A DNA stretch of 64,000 nucleotides from Hemibagrus wyckioides. Lineage: Eukaryota; Chordata; Actinopteri; Siluriformes; Bagridae. A program made the translations under genes and the position numbers. The DNA lies in assembly GCF_019097595.1 (NCBI RefSeq), contig NC_080716.1, positions 15,462,901 through 15,526,900 on the forward strand. Direction: 5' to 3'. Shown here in pieces: positions 1 through 9,889 of this stretch (within the stretch, counting starts at the first letter, position 1; every line of letters begins with the position of its first letter). The notes under the pieces are model-generated. The model saw only the letters and a program-made list of their open reading frames with translations. It had not been told where the DNA came from and searched no databases.

Positions 1-44
1 GCCACACTGCGTCACCTCCCTTCAGTCCACCCTAAAAAAACAAG
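1..44 (+). pseudogene. alox: Lipoxygenase (ALOX) exon 8, 3' end
   Basis: The first bases of the window read ATLRHLPSVHP, which fits the segment just before the 'KLL-PH' stretch in animal lipoxygenases, where exon 8 ends. A possible donor (aag|gttagt) lies at 44/45. Lipoxygenases are non-haem iron dioxygenases that peroxidise polyunsaturated fatty acids. The helix carrying the first two iron-ligand histidines would be to the left of the window. The 87-bp exon 9 expected next is not found before exon 10, so the gene is broken here. The stretch is short, so the call leans on exons 12-14 downstream on the same strand. Confidence 0.5.
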
Positions 45-236
45 GTTAGTGGGGAAGAATGGAAAAGCTTTCGTTATAGCTAAAAATGTAAGGTACATTG
101 GTATAAGGTACACATTGAACCTTAAGCTCTACACTTTTTCTCTACACATATTGTGCTCAAAATATTCCCAGTGGTTTCTGACTTTTCGGACACCCTGTTA
201 ATCATTAGTAGATAAACAGCCATGCTTTCTCTGCAG

Positions 237-343
237 GTGGTGAAGGGCTGCTGGTGCTGTCTCAAAAGGGGTGTATGGTCCTGAACTATCGCTCTCTCCA
301 ACCCTGCCATGACTTCATAGATCATGGTGTTACAAAACTCAAT
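237..343 (+). pseudogene. alox: Lipoxygenase exon 10, truncated
   Basis: A good acceptor (ctttctctgcag) ends at 236. The next codons read GGEGLLVLSQKGCMVLNYRS and then LQPCHDFIDHGVTKL, matching the lipoxygenase segment with 'TGG-G...L-YRSL-P-DF-DRGV'. The family normally continues with a 'YYYRDD-L-LW-AI' stretch. Here the match stops after about 107 bp and the frame closes at TAG (378-380). Exon 11 (about 122 bp) is not found between this point and exon 12. The 3' part of exon 10 and all of exon 11 therefore look deleted. Confidence 0.75.
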
Positions 344-564
344 AACTGTAGAGCAGCAGTGACTCTGTGCTGCAGGGTCTAGGTAATTATGAACAATAAT
401 GAATTATTATGAAAAACAACTAATTGTTGCATAAGAAAATTATTTATCCAAGCAGACATAAGGTCTAAATGATTTCAGATATAGCATTGCAATACATACA
501 ACAGTTTTGTGTACATGTATCCTTATATAGAGTAATTGATATGTTTATAATTCATATGTGACAG

Positions 565-665
565 GACTGCCTAATGAACTAAAGAATAAACAGGAGCTGA
601 TCACTGTTTTGAGTGTGGTCATCTTTACCACGACTGCACAACAAGCAGCAACCAACAATGGACAG
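565..665 (+). pseudogene. alox: Lipoxygenase exon 12 with lost iron-ligand histidine
   Basis: A 101-bp exon runs from acceptor (gtgacag, ends 564) to donor (cag|gtaagt at 665/666), the usual length of ALOX exon 12. It reads LPNELKNKQELITVLSVVIF followed by TTTAQQAATNNGQ. In active lipoxygenases the last part is '-AQHAAVN-GQ', where His and Asn bind the catalytic iron (His550 and Asn554 in human 5-LOX numbering). Asn is kept (654-656) but the His codon is CAA, Gln (642-644). Splice sites are intact, so this exon looks recently decayed. The rest of the locus supports loss of function. Confidence 0.9.
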
Positions 666-1140
666 GTAAGTGATGCATCATTGTTGTGTTCTTTTATAAA
701 ATTACATCTAAATGAAGTACCTATCTGTTTAAACCTTAAAGGGAAGTTCGAACATAAATCTAACACTTAATACTATGTGCTATTTGTCATCATTATGCAG
801 TACTTTTTTCAGCCAGGGTGATTTGGCAAAATTCACAAATATGCATACTTATTGTATTCCAACATCAATGTTCTGCTACTACAGTATCCAACTACTTCAT
901 ACTGTTATAGTGTACTTACCACATTATGCAAGAGGCACAATCAAACCAGCCTACAAAGCGGTAGCAAGTGTATCAGTGTCTAGTTTCAACTGCTGTAAGA
1001 GGCAAGAAAGCCAGTATCAATGTACTGATCATTAAATTTTGCATTTTTGCCAGTGTCTCCCTTCTAGCAAAACACACTTCCAATTTTTGTCCACTTCCAG
1101 TTCTGTTGAGATTGACTTTGTGTACATTTTCTTCATCTAG

Positions 1141-1311
1141 TTTGACTTCTGTTCCTTCGTGCCCAACACACCTTGCACCATGCTCCAGCCTCTGCCCACA
1201 GACAAAGACAGTGTCACTATGGAGTTAATCATGAACACACTCCCGGATATCAGCCAGTCATGTGTACAGATGGCAATCACATGGCATTTAGGAAGAGTTC
1301 AGCCGGACGCA
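1141..1311 (+). pseudogene. alox: Lipoxygenase exon 13
   Basis: This 171-bp exon lies between acceptor (ttcatctag, ends 1140) and donor (gca|gtgagt at 1311/1312). Length and phase 0 match ALOX exon 13. It reads [20 protein letters not shown], then a stretch ending in [17 protein letters not shown]. The 'W-PN-PCTM--PPP' and 'LG--QPD' motifs are lipoxygenase hallmarks. It joins exon 12 directly (GQ|FDFC) with the frame open throughout. It forms part of the catalytic domain around the fatty-acid channel. Confidence 0.93.
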
Positions 1312-1585
1312 GTGAGTCAAAACTTCCACAAAACACTCCAAGTGGCCTGCTCCTGTTTAAACAATATGTCATTACATAAAACAAAATGTAGAAATAAAAC
1401 AAAGGATGTGGGCTGTAAGATTGTATTAAATTTGGTGGAATCCAGAACAAAATATTCCCATAACTTGCTTAATGTGTTTCAATTCAACGTTACATGTACA
1501 ATTAAATACTTTTCATTGTCTAATTAGAATTTCTATATTTTTACTTTATATCCTTTCTGCCCTCTTCCCTATCTATCATGCTCAG

Positions 1586-1765
1586 ATACCTCTGGCACAG
1601 TACGAGGAACAGTTCTTCACTGAGCCAGCAGACCAAAAGATAATTGATGACTTCAAGCAGGATCTGAAGGACATTGAAGAGGAGATTCTGCAGCAGAATA
1701 AGGGTCTCGAACCACCATATCTCTATCTGTGTCCTAGCTGAATAGAAAACAGAATTACCATATAG
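1586..1765 (+). pseudogene. alox: Lipoxygenase terminal exon 14, stopped by TGA
   Basis: The acceptor (catgctcag) ends at 1585. The exon reads IPLAQYEEQFFTEP and, further on, PPYLYLCPS before TGA at 1739-1741. In the family this point reads '-PS-RIENS-x-I-stop', and the last Ile carboxylate binds the iron. The frame after the TGA reads IENRITI and then TAG at 1763-1765, so the conserved tail is still present. One transition (CGA Arg to TGA) explains the stop. The truncated protein would lack the terminal ligand. I see no selenocysteine context and no known readthrough motif after the TGA. Confidence 0.93.
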
Positions 1766-1972
1766 AGACTTGTGAACAATTCTGAATTTTTTGATGCTTT
1801 AGACTTTTTTAAAAAAAAGCTCCCTTAAATACATTTTATAGACATTGTGAAAGGGATATTTTGTATGCTTGTTTGAAACAAGAAGAATATATCTATAGTC
1901 TATTCTATATGAAGTAAATCTATATGCTTCAGATATTTTGTATTTTGTGGTATTAATTTTACAATCAGAATC

Positions 1973-1978
1973 AATAAA
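1973..1978 (+). promoter_or_regulatory. Polyadenylation signal of the lipoxygenase remnant
   Basis: AATAAA lies about 235 bp after the premature stop in an AT-rich stretch, as expected for a 3' UTR. Confidence 0.6.
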
Positions 1979-1981
1979 CTG

Positions 1982-2859
1982 GAAACACTGTAATGCAAGA
2001 AAAGAGAGACAGATATTAGGAACTACAGTTTTATTTCTGTAATTACAAAGTGTTACAAATAAAATAATGGATCATGAATATTACATGGACAATGATCATT
2101 TCTACTTTGTACTCATGTATATATATAAATATTATTCCAATGTGTTACTGCTGTATGCAAACTTTATTCTAGTTGTCTGGCACATTTTTTTTTTAATTCT
2201 TAAAATGTAAAAGCATTTGGACCACAATATACATGGTGTGTAAAAGGCCTTGAGGTGTAATAATATAAGAACTAAACACAACAGTTATCCTTCCATAAAT
2301 ATCAATCCAGCTTTTTTGTTAAACCTGAGAAAGCTTTACATAGAGAAAAGACACAGTGAAAACACAACATACTGACTCCGACTACAGCTAAAATACCAAC
2401 AGCAATTTCCTAAGATAAAATCAAAACACTGGCAGAGCAATAAAATTCAGATAGGAAATACAGTAAGATCACTTTCAAGGAGGTGGATTTCTCCAAAAGG
2501 GGGACCAACACAATATTAGACAGGTGGTCATAATGTTATGCCTGGTCTGTGTAGTAAATATTACTAATAATTTTTAAAATAGGCAAATTAGATCTTTAAA
2601 AATTCTAAATCAATACTAAATCAATTCTTTGGATATTTTAGGAGGACTTTTATCATTTTAAAACAAGGATCACATTCTTACCAGCATAATGACTCCCCAC
2701 ATACTCAACACTAGCATACATGCAGCCATTTTCGGACCACAGATGATAAAAGAAGCCATTTGTAAAGTTATTCTCACTACAGTGTGGGAAAAATCAACTT
2801 TATGTCATTTATAGAGTCAAAACTTTAGTTTTCCCAAACTTCTTTCTACGTCTGAGCCT
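1982..2859. other. AT-rich non-coding stretch between 3' UTR and hAT element
   Basis: No gene is seen. The only recognisable piece is a DNA-transposon end at about 2,495-2,553. One edge of the inferred lipoxygenase inversion must lie somewhere between 1,766 and 11,355. Confidence 0.5.
2495..2553 (+). mobile_element. End of a fish DNA-transposon family (ccaacacaatatta...gtgta)
   Basis: The stretch with 'ccaacacaatatta' and 'ggtggtcataatgttatgcc' is a widespread teleost repeat end, recalled as the terminus of a non-autonomous DNA transposon. A longer internal piece that I recall as the same family lies at 51,471-51,755. Superfamily not assigned. Confidence 0.5.
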
Positions 2860-3009
2860 GTCAATAGTAGTGATGTGTCGTTCACGAATGAGTCGTTCAT
2901 TTTGAATGAATCTTTCCCATGACTCGAGAACATCGAGTCGTCTCGGGGAGTGATTCGTTCATTTTGTGTTTACTGTGCATGCGCAACATCGCATAAGATG
3001 ATCAGTAAA

Positions 3010-3645
3010 CAGAAAAGATTCGTTCACCTTTCGAGTTCTCGGGTCCGATTCGTTCGTTCATCACGTGACAGCCCCGCATGCTAAGGCAATGCAATCTGAG
3101 CCGGAAACAGAAAAGATTAGTTCGTCTATCGAGTCTTTGGGTTTGAGTCATTGAGCCAGAAACAGAAAAGATTAGTTTGTCTATCAAGTCTTCGGGTTTG
3201 AGTCATTGAGCCGGTAACAGAAAAGATTAGTTTGTCTATCAAGTCTTCGGGTTTGAGTCAGTGAGCCGGTAACAGAAAAGATTAGTTTGTCTATCAAGTC
3301 TTCGGGTTTGAGTCATTGAGCCGGTAACAGAAAAGATTAGTTTGTCTATCAAGTCTTCGGGTTTGAGTCATTGAGCCGGAAACAGAAAAGATTAGTTTGT
3401 CTATCAAGTCTTCGGGTTTGAGTCATTGAGCCGGAAACAGAAAAGATTAGTTTGTCTATCAAGTCTTCGGGTTTGAGTCATTGAGCCAGTAACAGAAAAG
3501 ATTAGTTTGTCCATCAAGTCTTCGGGTTTGACTCATTGAGCCGGTAACAGAAAAGATTATTTCATTTTTTGAGTCTTCGGTTTCGGGTCTTTCGTTCATT
3601 GAGCCGGAAACAGAAAAGATTAGTTCATTTTTCGAGTCTTCAGGT
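3010..3645 (+). repeat. 55-bp tandem repeat in left arm of hAT element
   Basis: The core 'cagaaaagattag' recurs about every 55 bp from 3,108 to about 3,610, roughly ten copies. A less regular copy at about 3,010 also holds the block 'acgtgacagccccgcatg'. The units differ at a few sites, such as gccggt/gccgga/gccagt. They match, in reverse complement, the longer units at 10,452-10,760. Confidence 0.9.
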
Positions 3646-4359
3646 TTGTAAAGTGACATGACCGCTTTATTGGATACAGAAATGAATTCATTCTCAAACA
3701 TTCTTACAGTTTTTTTTAATCTTACTGTTATGTGATGCATTATAGCTTTTTATTTCCTACAGACTATAAATGTGTGAATATCTGTCATTGTGGTTCTTTT
3801 CCATAATACTAAATGTTTTAATAAAGAGTTGGTTAATGCTTTAAACTTCATTAGGGAAAATCATTCTTGCTTTCTTTCTTTCTTATTTATCCACTTTTTA
3901 TTTTATTTTATTTATTAACTTACTGTTTATTTATTCTTTGTATTATTTATCTGAATAAACATCAACTAACCCTTCAGTGTAGAAAATAGAAATGTATAAA
4001 TTCATGCATAAATCTGAGTGTTGTTTTTAATCCATTTGCAGTTATTTAATAATATAGAATCTGACCTAAACATAACCTTAATGTATGAAACTAATATTAA
4101 TTATTCACATTAATAGTCTTATTGCTTTTATGTTATGCCCCTGTGTCATTTATGAGTTTATGAGTTATCAGTATTATACCAGCAAATGCACAATTGGTGG
4201 CAAAATAAACAATAGGTACTTTATGTTTGCAGTTTTAGTTTATTTTAATAAGTAGTATTTGTTTACAGATAAAGACAGAACAGCAAATTAGCATTTCCAA
4301 GTAAAATGTGGATTTATTTATTTATTTTTATTTTTTTTTAAAAAAACCTCACACACCAC

Positions 4360-4699
4360 TGTGGGAAACAAATTTTCGTGTGTTCTCGCAGAGGAAGGCT
4401 CACTAACCTGTTCAGGAAAGGTCGTAAACATTCTTTCTCGCAACCAAATGGGTCACAAATCTTAGTGGGTAAACATAGTCTCTAATAGGGGGTAGGGGAA
4501 AATGAGGGGGCTGCTTTAACACAACCTGAAGGACAGCCACCAAAGTCTGTATAAATACCAGAGGTTTCCTGTCTGTCTGTGGAGATCTTGATGACCACAG
4601 CACTTCTGAGTGTGTTCTAATCTTCAATAAAAGATTCCTGCAACATACTTCCAAGTCTCTGTGATCGCTCTTCTACCGGTCTTCGGTTAATTTACAACA
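4360..4699 (+). repeat. 5' LTR of endogenous retrovirus
   Basis: It starts TGTGGGAAAC and ends TTTACAACA (TG...CA). A TATA box (tataaata, 4550-4557) and a polyadenylation signal (aataaa, 4626-4631) order U3, R and U5. Confidence 0.92.
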
Positions 4700-4701
4700 G
4701 T

Positions 4702-4719
4702 TGGTGCCGTGACCCGGAG
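4702..4719 (+). promoter_or_regulatory. Primer-binding site, tRNA-His-like
   Basis: TGGTGCCGTGACCCGGAG starts two bases after the LTR. It agrees with the tRNA-His type site known from HERV-H (TGGTGCCGTGACTCGGAT) except near position 13 and the last base. Assignment is from memory of that site. Confidence 0.65.
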
Positions 4720-4936
4720 AGAAGTTGACACAAGAATCAGATGCCAGAATTCACATCAGTTGGTGCAAGGAACCTGAAAGAGCTAACTGATCCAGAGCTA
4801 AGCCTACACCAGTGACACTGTTTGTTCCAGACTGATCACCTGAAACAAGTCCAGACTAAACTTCTGCAACTCAACTCTCAGATTTGGTGTGTCACTCTAT
4901 TAAACGAACCTAAAGACCAGGATTTGAGTAATCCAG

Positions 4937-5175
4937 TTATCCTCTGAAAAAGTCAGGGAAGTGTTAAACACAGCTGTGGGGTGTTTTAACAATTGGTTAT
5001 CCTCTGTAAATCAGGGAAGCCTCTGTACATATTCTGTTACAGGGAAGGTTAACTACCGTTGTGTGTTAACAAATTGTTTATCCTCTGTAAATCAGGGAAG
5101 CCTCTGTACATACTCTGTTACAGGGAAGGTTAATTACCGTTGGGTGTTAACAAATTGTTTAGCCTCTCTTTATTA
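4937..5175 (+). repeat. Tandem duplication in the retroviral leader
   Basis: A unit of about 82 bp with 'ttatcctctgtaaatcaggg', 'aagcctctgtacat' and 'tctgttacagggaaggtta' is present twice in full (about 4,995-5,155). Partial copies lie on both sides at about 4,937 and 5,160. It holds no long open frame of its own and probably belongs to the untranslated leader. Confidence 0.75.
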
Positions 5176-5282
5176 GGGAAGAAGTTGATTTATTTTATTT
5201 TATTTGTTCTTGTTGTTTTATTAGGGAAAAGTAATAAAACAGCAGAAATATAACTAGATAGTTTCTAAAGTAACTGAAACTG

Positions 5283-5630
5283 TAGTGAGCCCGACGCACT
5301 GCGGCTCTGTGAAGTTTAAAACAATAACCCGAAGTAGTGTGGTTTTGTCCGACGAACTGTGATAGTGCTTTAAACTTAAGTTTAAGCCCGAAGTACTGTG
5401 GCTAAGTTGACTGTTTTAAAATATAACAAAAACCCGACGTAGTGTGGTTTTGTCCGACGTACTGTGACAGTGTTACATTTGAAACTGTTTGTGAGTGTTG
5501 TTTGTGAGCTGTGAGTGTTATTGTAGTTGGACTTGAGGCCCGACGGAGTGTGGCTGTGAGACTTTCGAGTTCAAAAGCCCGACGTATTGTGGTGGTTTAT
5601 TCAATTTGAGTCCGAAGTACTGGAGCTGTG
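5283..5630 (+). repeat. Dispersed 'ccgamg-actgtgg' motif array in retroviral leader
   Basis: About nine copies of a 14-15 base motif of the form yccga(c/a)gnactgtgg occur between 5,285 and 5,630, at uneven spacings of about 20-90 bases. They lie directly before gag. Position suggests an RNA element such as packaging or translation control, but function is only inferred. Confidence 0.7.
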
Positions 5631-5725
5631 AATAAATAGACTAACGGGTATCTTAAAGTAACTAGATAACGTGTAGTCACTAAAGTTGTTCATACTAAAT
5701 TCATTAATTCAGTAAGATTGTGTAA

Positions 5726-6890
5726 ATGGAAGAGCTGATTGTTAAATACATCGCTAAGCATGGGAATGTCATCTCAGGGAATGTTCGATGGAATCGAGAA
5801 CATTGCTGATAAGCCTTATGAGTGGGCTATTGCCAAATTTGAAAATCATCCCAATATGCCTAAGAATGAAAAAGGAAAAATTGCCAATGTGCTTCAAGCA
5901 GTTCTGGGCGCATACAAAGTAACTAAGAAGACTCTAGATGTGTTAAAGGCTGAAAATGAGAAACTTCAATCTAGACTGGGTGATGGGCTAATTTATAAAA
6001 GAAATTTCCAGTCTAGTGAAACAATCTGGAAAGATGAAAAGGCCAACATGAAGAATGAGATTGCATTTCTTAGAATTAACAACAGCATGCTAAAGTCATC
6101 TGTGGAAACACTGTCCAATGAATTGGAGGAATCAAAGATTGCTTGTCAATTTCTGATCAAAAATGGCACATTGTGTAACCAGGTTCCAGAAATGAGAGAT
6201 TTGTGTAAAGAAAGCAATGAGAATTCAAAAAGAGATTCTCAGCCAGTCCTTGGTCAGTACTCTGACGGTACAGTTGATTTACCCATGGCACCAATTTGCT
6301 CTACTGCAGCTGTGTGCACTGGTGAAGGAAGGGAGAAACCTTTGACCTTGGCACCAATGGCAGTAGGGGTTAAAAAGCTCCATAGGAATAGAGGCTGCAA
6401 GGTTTCCTGTAGAAAGGAGGACCAAGCTACTGGAGATAAAAAGGAAAGACCACCCCCTTGTAACCCTGATAACCTCCTAGTGTGTTATTCATGTGGCAAG
6501 GAAGGACATATTTCCAGAAATTGCAGATTTTCTCTTAAGAAAGAAAAGAGAACAGGCCCAAAAATTGATCAGTTACAGGCCACTGTAAACAGATTGAGTG
6601 AGGAGCTCAAAAATCTGTGTAACTCTTTGCCTGCTATTTATCGCCAAGCCACTCAGCAAATTTGGAATAGTCGGAAAAACAAGGTGTCTTTTGTGCAGAA
6701 AGTGCATCACCACAAATTTGGAACTAGAGATGAGTTAATGGTAAAGAACTACCAACCTGAGGGCCCATGGGCTGCTAACTGGGTGCAACCATGCAGAGAT
6801 TCAGTTTACAAGCTCTGCCATAAAACTAAATACCAACAACCTATTAAGAGATGGTCCCACAATGATCAATTAAAAACCATAAAAATCTGA
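5726..6890 (+). pseudogene. gag: Retroviral gag with coiled coil and one zinc knuckle
   Basis: The first gag ATG is probably at 5726, but that frame stops near 5,807. The main frame is open from 5739 (first in-frame ATG 5760) to 6890, which implies one indel near the start. The product is about 380 residues. An N-terminal matrix-like part precedes a heptad-rich stretch at about residues 65-150 and then a CCHC zinc knuckle, CYSCGKEGHISRNC, at 6483-6524. The protein would coat and package the genome. A charged tail follows the knuckle. Relation to described fish retroviral Gag proteins was not determined. Confidence 0.75.
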
Positions 6891-7189
6891 AGCCAATCAT
6901 ACTGGGCCATGTAAATAGTCAAGTGTATATGTAAGTCTTTGTAATGTTTTCTGTCTTATGTGTAGGAAAAAGGGCATAAATTCATTAGGAGAAATCAGCA
7001 GCATAATCACATGTCTAGTCAGCCTGCTTATAACCCTAGTGTTGTCCCCACACTCCCACTGAAAGTCTAGGACAACTTGCTCAGGTGCTTCTGAGAGCAC
7101 AGCAGGGGCAGGCAGAGCAGGAAAAAACTAATTGTTTACCTTTCCCTGGTTATGTACGATAATGATAAAAGCTGGATATAGTTGCACAG

Positions 7190-7945
7190 GGTATGGGTCC
7201 ATGTCTTAGAGCAGTACAGGCAGTTCACCTAACCTTACTAGCCTGTTCAGGTATTGTGTTGGCACAGGCTTTAACTGTAAGATGCCCACATGCAGTATCT
7301 GCCTTAATGAGTCAAGCTAAAATCACATCTTTCACCTCCTCACGTTGGGGGAAATTGGGTAGCCACAGTCACAGACCCAAATATAATTTTGCAACGTGCC
7401 CCAGTCACTAATCCATCCTCTTGTATGATGTTCGCAAGGACTGATGTTTCTGAAGAGGATGAGAATGAGGTGACTCATGATTGTGTTATGCTTACACACT
7501 CATCTCCAAGTATAATTGCAGAGACACCCCTAAAGAATGCAGATTTTGAATTGTATGTTGATGGTTCTGCACAAGTCATTAAGGAAACAGACGGGCAGGA
7601 TATGCCTTTGCCAGATCACTTTTCTGCACAAGCTGCAGAATTGATAGCATTGACCAGAGCATGTACATTAGCTTCAGACTCAACAGCAAATGTTTATACT
7701 GACTCTAGATTTGCTTTTGTAGTAGTTCATCATTATATGGCAAAGTCGTCAGTTCCTCACATCTTCTGGGACACCTATAAAGCATGCTGACTTAGTCAAA
7801 GACCCACTGTGTGCTATGACACTTCCTAAACATCTAGCTGTAATAAAAGTGAAAGCACATGCTACAATTAACTCTGAAGAAGCAAAAGGCAATGCTCTTG
7901 CAGACACAGCTGCCAAACAAGGCTGTTTAGGTGTGCTGGCAAGAA
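7190..7945 (+). pseudogene. pol: Retroviral pol remnant: RT connection and RNase H
   Basis: From about 7,195 the frame reads CLRAVQAVHLTLLACSG and later LTVRCPHAVSALMSQAK, the connection segment between reverse transcriptase and RNase H in gammaretrovirus-like Pol. RNase H follows in other frames: 'YVDGSA' (about 7,555), 'AQAAELIALTRAC' (about 7,630), 'VYTDSRFAF' (about 7,695), and after a shift near 7,790 'VKAHATINSEEAKGNALAD'. These carry the catalytic Asp/Glu/Asp set. The protease and the RT fingers and palm, including the YxDD box, should lie before 7,190 but are missing between gag and here. Several frameshifts are present. Confidence 0.8.
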
Positions 7946-8149
7946 AGCTCAAAGTGTTGTTGTGCCCCCAGATTCACTCAGTGATCTCTATGAAGATGTT
8001 CCGCTTTATGAAGCTTGGACATGGCTAGACAAGGGGGCTAAAGTTAATTCATCAGGCTGTTGGGTCAAAGGGGGAAGATATGTCGCGCACCTGAGTCTTT
8101 GTTACCCTATCTGGTATTTGCTAACCCCAACAGCTAAACAACTTAGGAC

Positions 8150-9092
8150 ACATTAATCCAACAGCAATGGTTCACCGATTTTCTAATCAGTGGTGGAACC
8201 CAGCTTTCAGAGCAGTAGCGACAGAGACAGCAAAAAGATGTGTTGCATGTCAGCAGAACAATGATGTCCCAGCAACAGTCACACCAGCAGCACACACCCC
8301 AGCCCCACCAGGGCCTTTTCGGCAACTGCAGGTTGACTACATATCATTACCACGATGCAGAGGAAAAACTGATGTCTTGACAGTGGTAGAAAAATTCTCC
8401 AGATGGGTAGAAGCCGATCCCACCGGTCGAGCCACTGCCACACATACAGCTAAATGCCTTGTCAGTGACTTTATCTCCAGATGGGATCTGCCTGACACTA
8501 TTGACTCTGATCAAGGTACACACTTCACAGGTGAAGTAGTTAAAGAAGTGGCAAGTGGAATTTGCATTGTCCATATAGACCACAAGCCTCAGGGCAAGTT
8601 GAAAGAGCTAATAGGACAATAAAGACCAGACTGAGTAAAATGCATCAAGAAGGAATACCCTGGGTTGAAGCTCTTCCTGAAGTACTCTGCAGCATCAGAG
8701 CATCCCCCAACTGGTCTGTTGGGCTTAGCCCTCATGAAATAATAACAGGGCATCCTATGTCTATGCCAGGAGCTATTGATCTTAGAAGTGCCAATGTACA
8801 CATTGCATCAGATGCTCTTATCACATACTGTGAAAATCTTTCTAAGGCAGTAGAGATGGCCAGAGACAGAGTAGGTGCTTGTTGGGAGCCACCTCCTGAG
8901 GGCGGTCATGCTGTCATTCCAGTACAATGGGTAATGATAAGATCATTTAAGAGCAAGCCACTGGAACCTAAATGGCAGGGACCATACCAGGTGTTATTAG
9001 TAACGGCTGCAGCAGTATTGTGTTGTGGGAAAAAAACATGGACTCACATTTCCCACTGTAAGGTAGTTCAACCACCTGTAGGGGCAGACTAG
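8150..9092 (+). pseudogene. pol: Retroviral integrase remnant
   Basis: Two frames join near 8,565: 8,167-8,580 and 8,570-9,092. The first has the end of the zinc-binding region (RCVACQQNN) and the catalytic core start (LQVDYISLPRC) and 'IDSDQGTHFTG'. The second has 'PYRPQASGQVERANRTIK' with the third acidic residue, and a C-terminal region ending 'KWQGPYQVLL'. All three DDE positions can be seen, but sequence between 'FTG' and 'PYRPQ' is missing and the frame shifts. Gamma/epsilon type by the C-terminal part. Not functional as it stands. Confidence 0.82.
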
Positions 9093-9595
9093 GACACACG
9101 GACCAGAAAGGAGCCAGAGGAAAGAACTGAGTTGCAATAGGCTTCGGGGGTTACCCAAAGGCGAAGATTCCCTAATAGGTTTTCCCTTTTTAGATTATTC
9201 CCCACCTTGACTGGTCCATAGGTGTCAGGGTATATGTGAAGATTAGGGCAAGGAACTACTCTTACAGACACAATCTGCTATACGATCAAAGACAGCATAA
9301 CATCTGAGATGTAAAAAAAAATATTTTTATTTGTTTGTTTTTTCTGTTTGTGTGTGTTGGACTGTTTGTGTTTTGGATTTTTTCTCATGTTTTCTTCTTC
9401 TTTTGTTTTTCATTTTGTATTTGCAGGGGGTCATTCCAGAACTCATCACTGCTACACCTGCAAGCGAAGTTCACCACATACATCTATAGAGGGCCACCAT
9501 AAACAGAGGAGGAGAACCTTATCAGAGGGAATCTGCGGCCACCAAAGACATCCGACACTGTAACACACCGAAAGTGAAAATCTGCCATATAGAAA

Positions 9596-9787
9596 GTGTG
9601 CTTGGACTATATCATATCTATAAAACTTCATAATATGATAATGGAAAATTCCTCATGGTTGGAGGTTCTTTTTAGTCAATCATGGTCATGGATTAAAGAA
9701 ACCGCCGTTTTTGTCAGTTCCCTTAATTTTACTTTTAGGCTATGTATGCTGTCAGGTATTCATATGCTGCATACGACAGACAGCTAA
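9596..9787 (+). pseudogene. Possible env transmembrane tail trace
   Basis: A short frame has a tryptophan-rich stretch (SSWLEVLFSQSWSWIKETAV) followed by a hydrophobic run before a stop, just upstream of the polypurine tract. Position and composition fit the end of a transmembrane Env protein. The surface subunit and most of the transmembrane subunit are absent between 9,092 and 9,596, where no domain is visible. Weak call. Confidence 0.35.
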
Positions 9788-9877
9788 ACCACATTATAGA
9801 AATGCATCAACTGTTAAAGTTAAAACATACTACCCCTGAAAATTTATTACAGTTATGAGAGTTTATAAGGGAACTCT

Positions 9878-9889
9878 CAAAGGGGAAAT
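9878..9889 (+). promoter_or_regulatory. Polypurine tract
   Basis: The purine run 'caaaggggaaat' abuts the 3' LTR start (TGTGGG at 9890), as needed for plus-strand priming. Confidence 0.75.

Noticed and set aside
1739..1741. TGA as selenocysteine or programmed readthrough in the lipoxygenase
   Set aside because: Family has Arg at this site, no Cys/Sec logic, no SECIS-like fold noticed, no CTA after the stop, and the gene has other lesions.
3010..3645. CRISPR array
   Set aside because: Units are contiguous 55-bp tandem repeats without unique spacers, in a vertebrate transposon arm.
4961..5176. Small frame with repeated GSLCTYSVTGKVNYR as a leader peptide
   Set aside because: It simply translates the 82-bp leader duplication; no sign of selection on codons.
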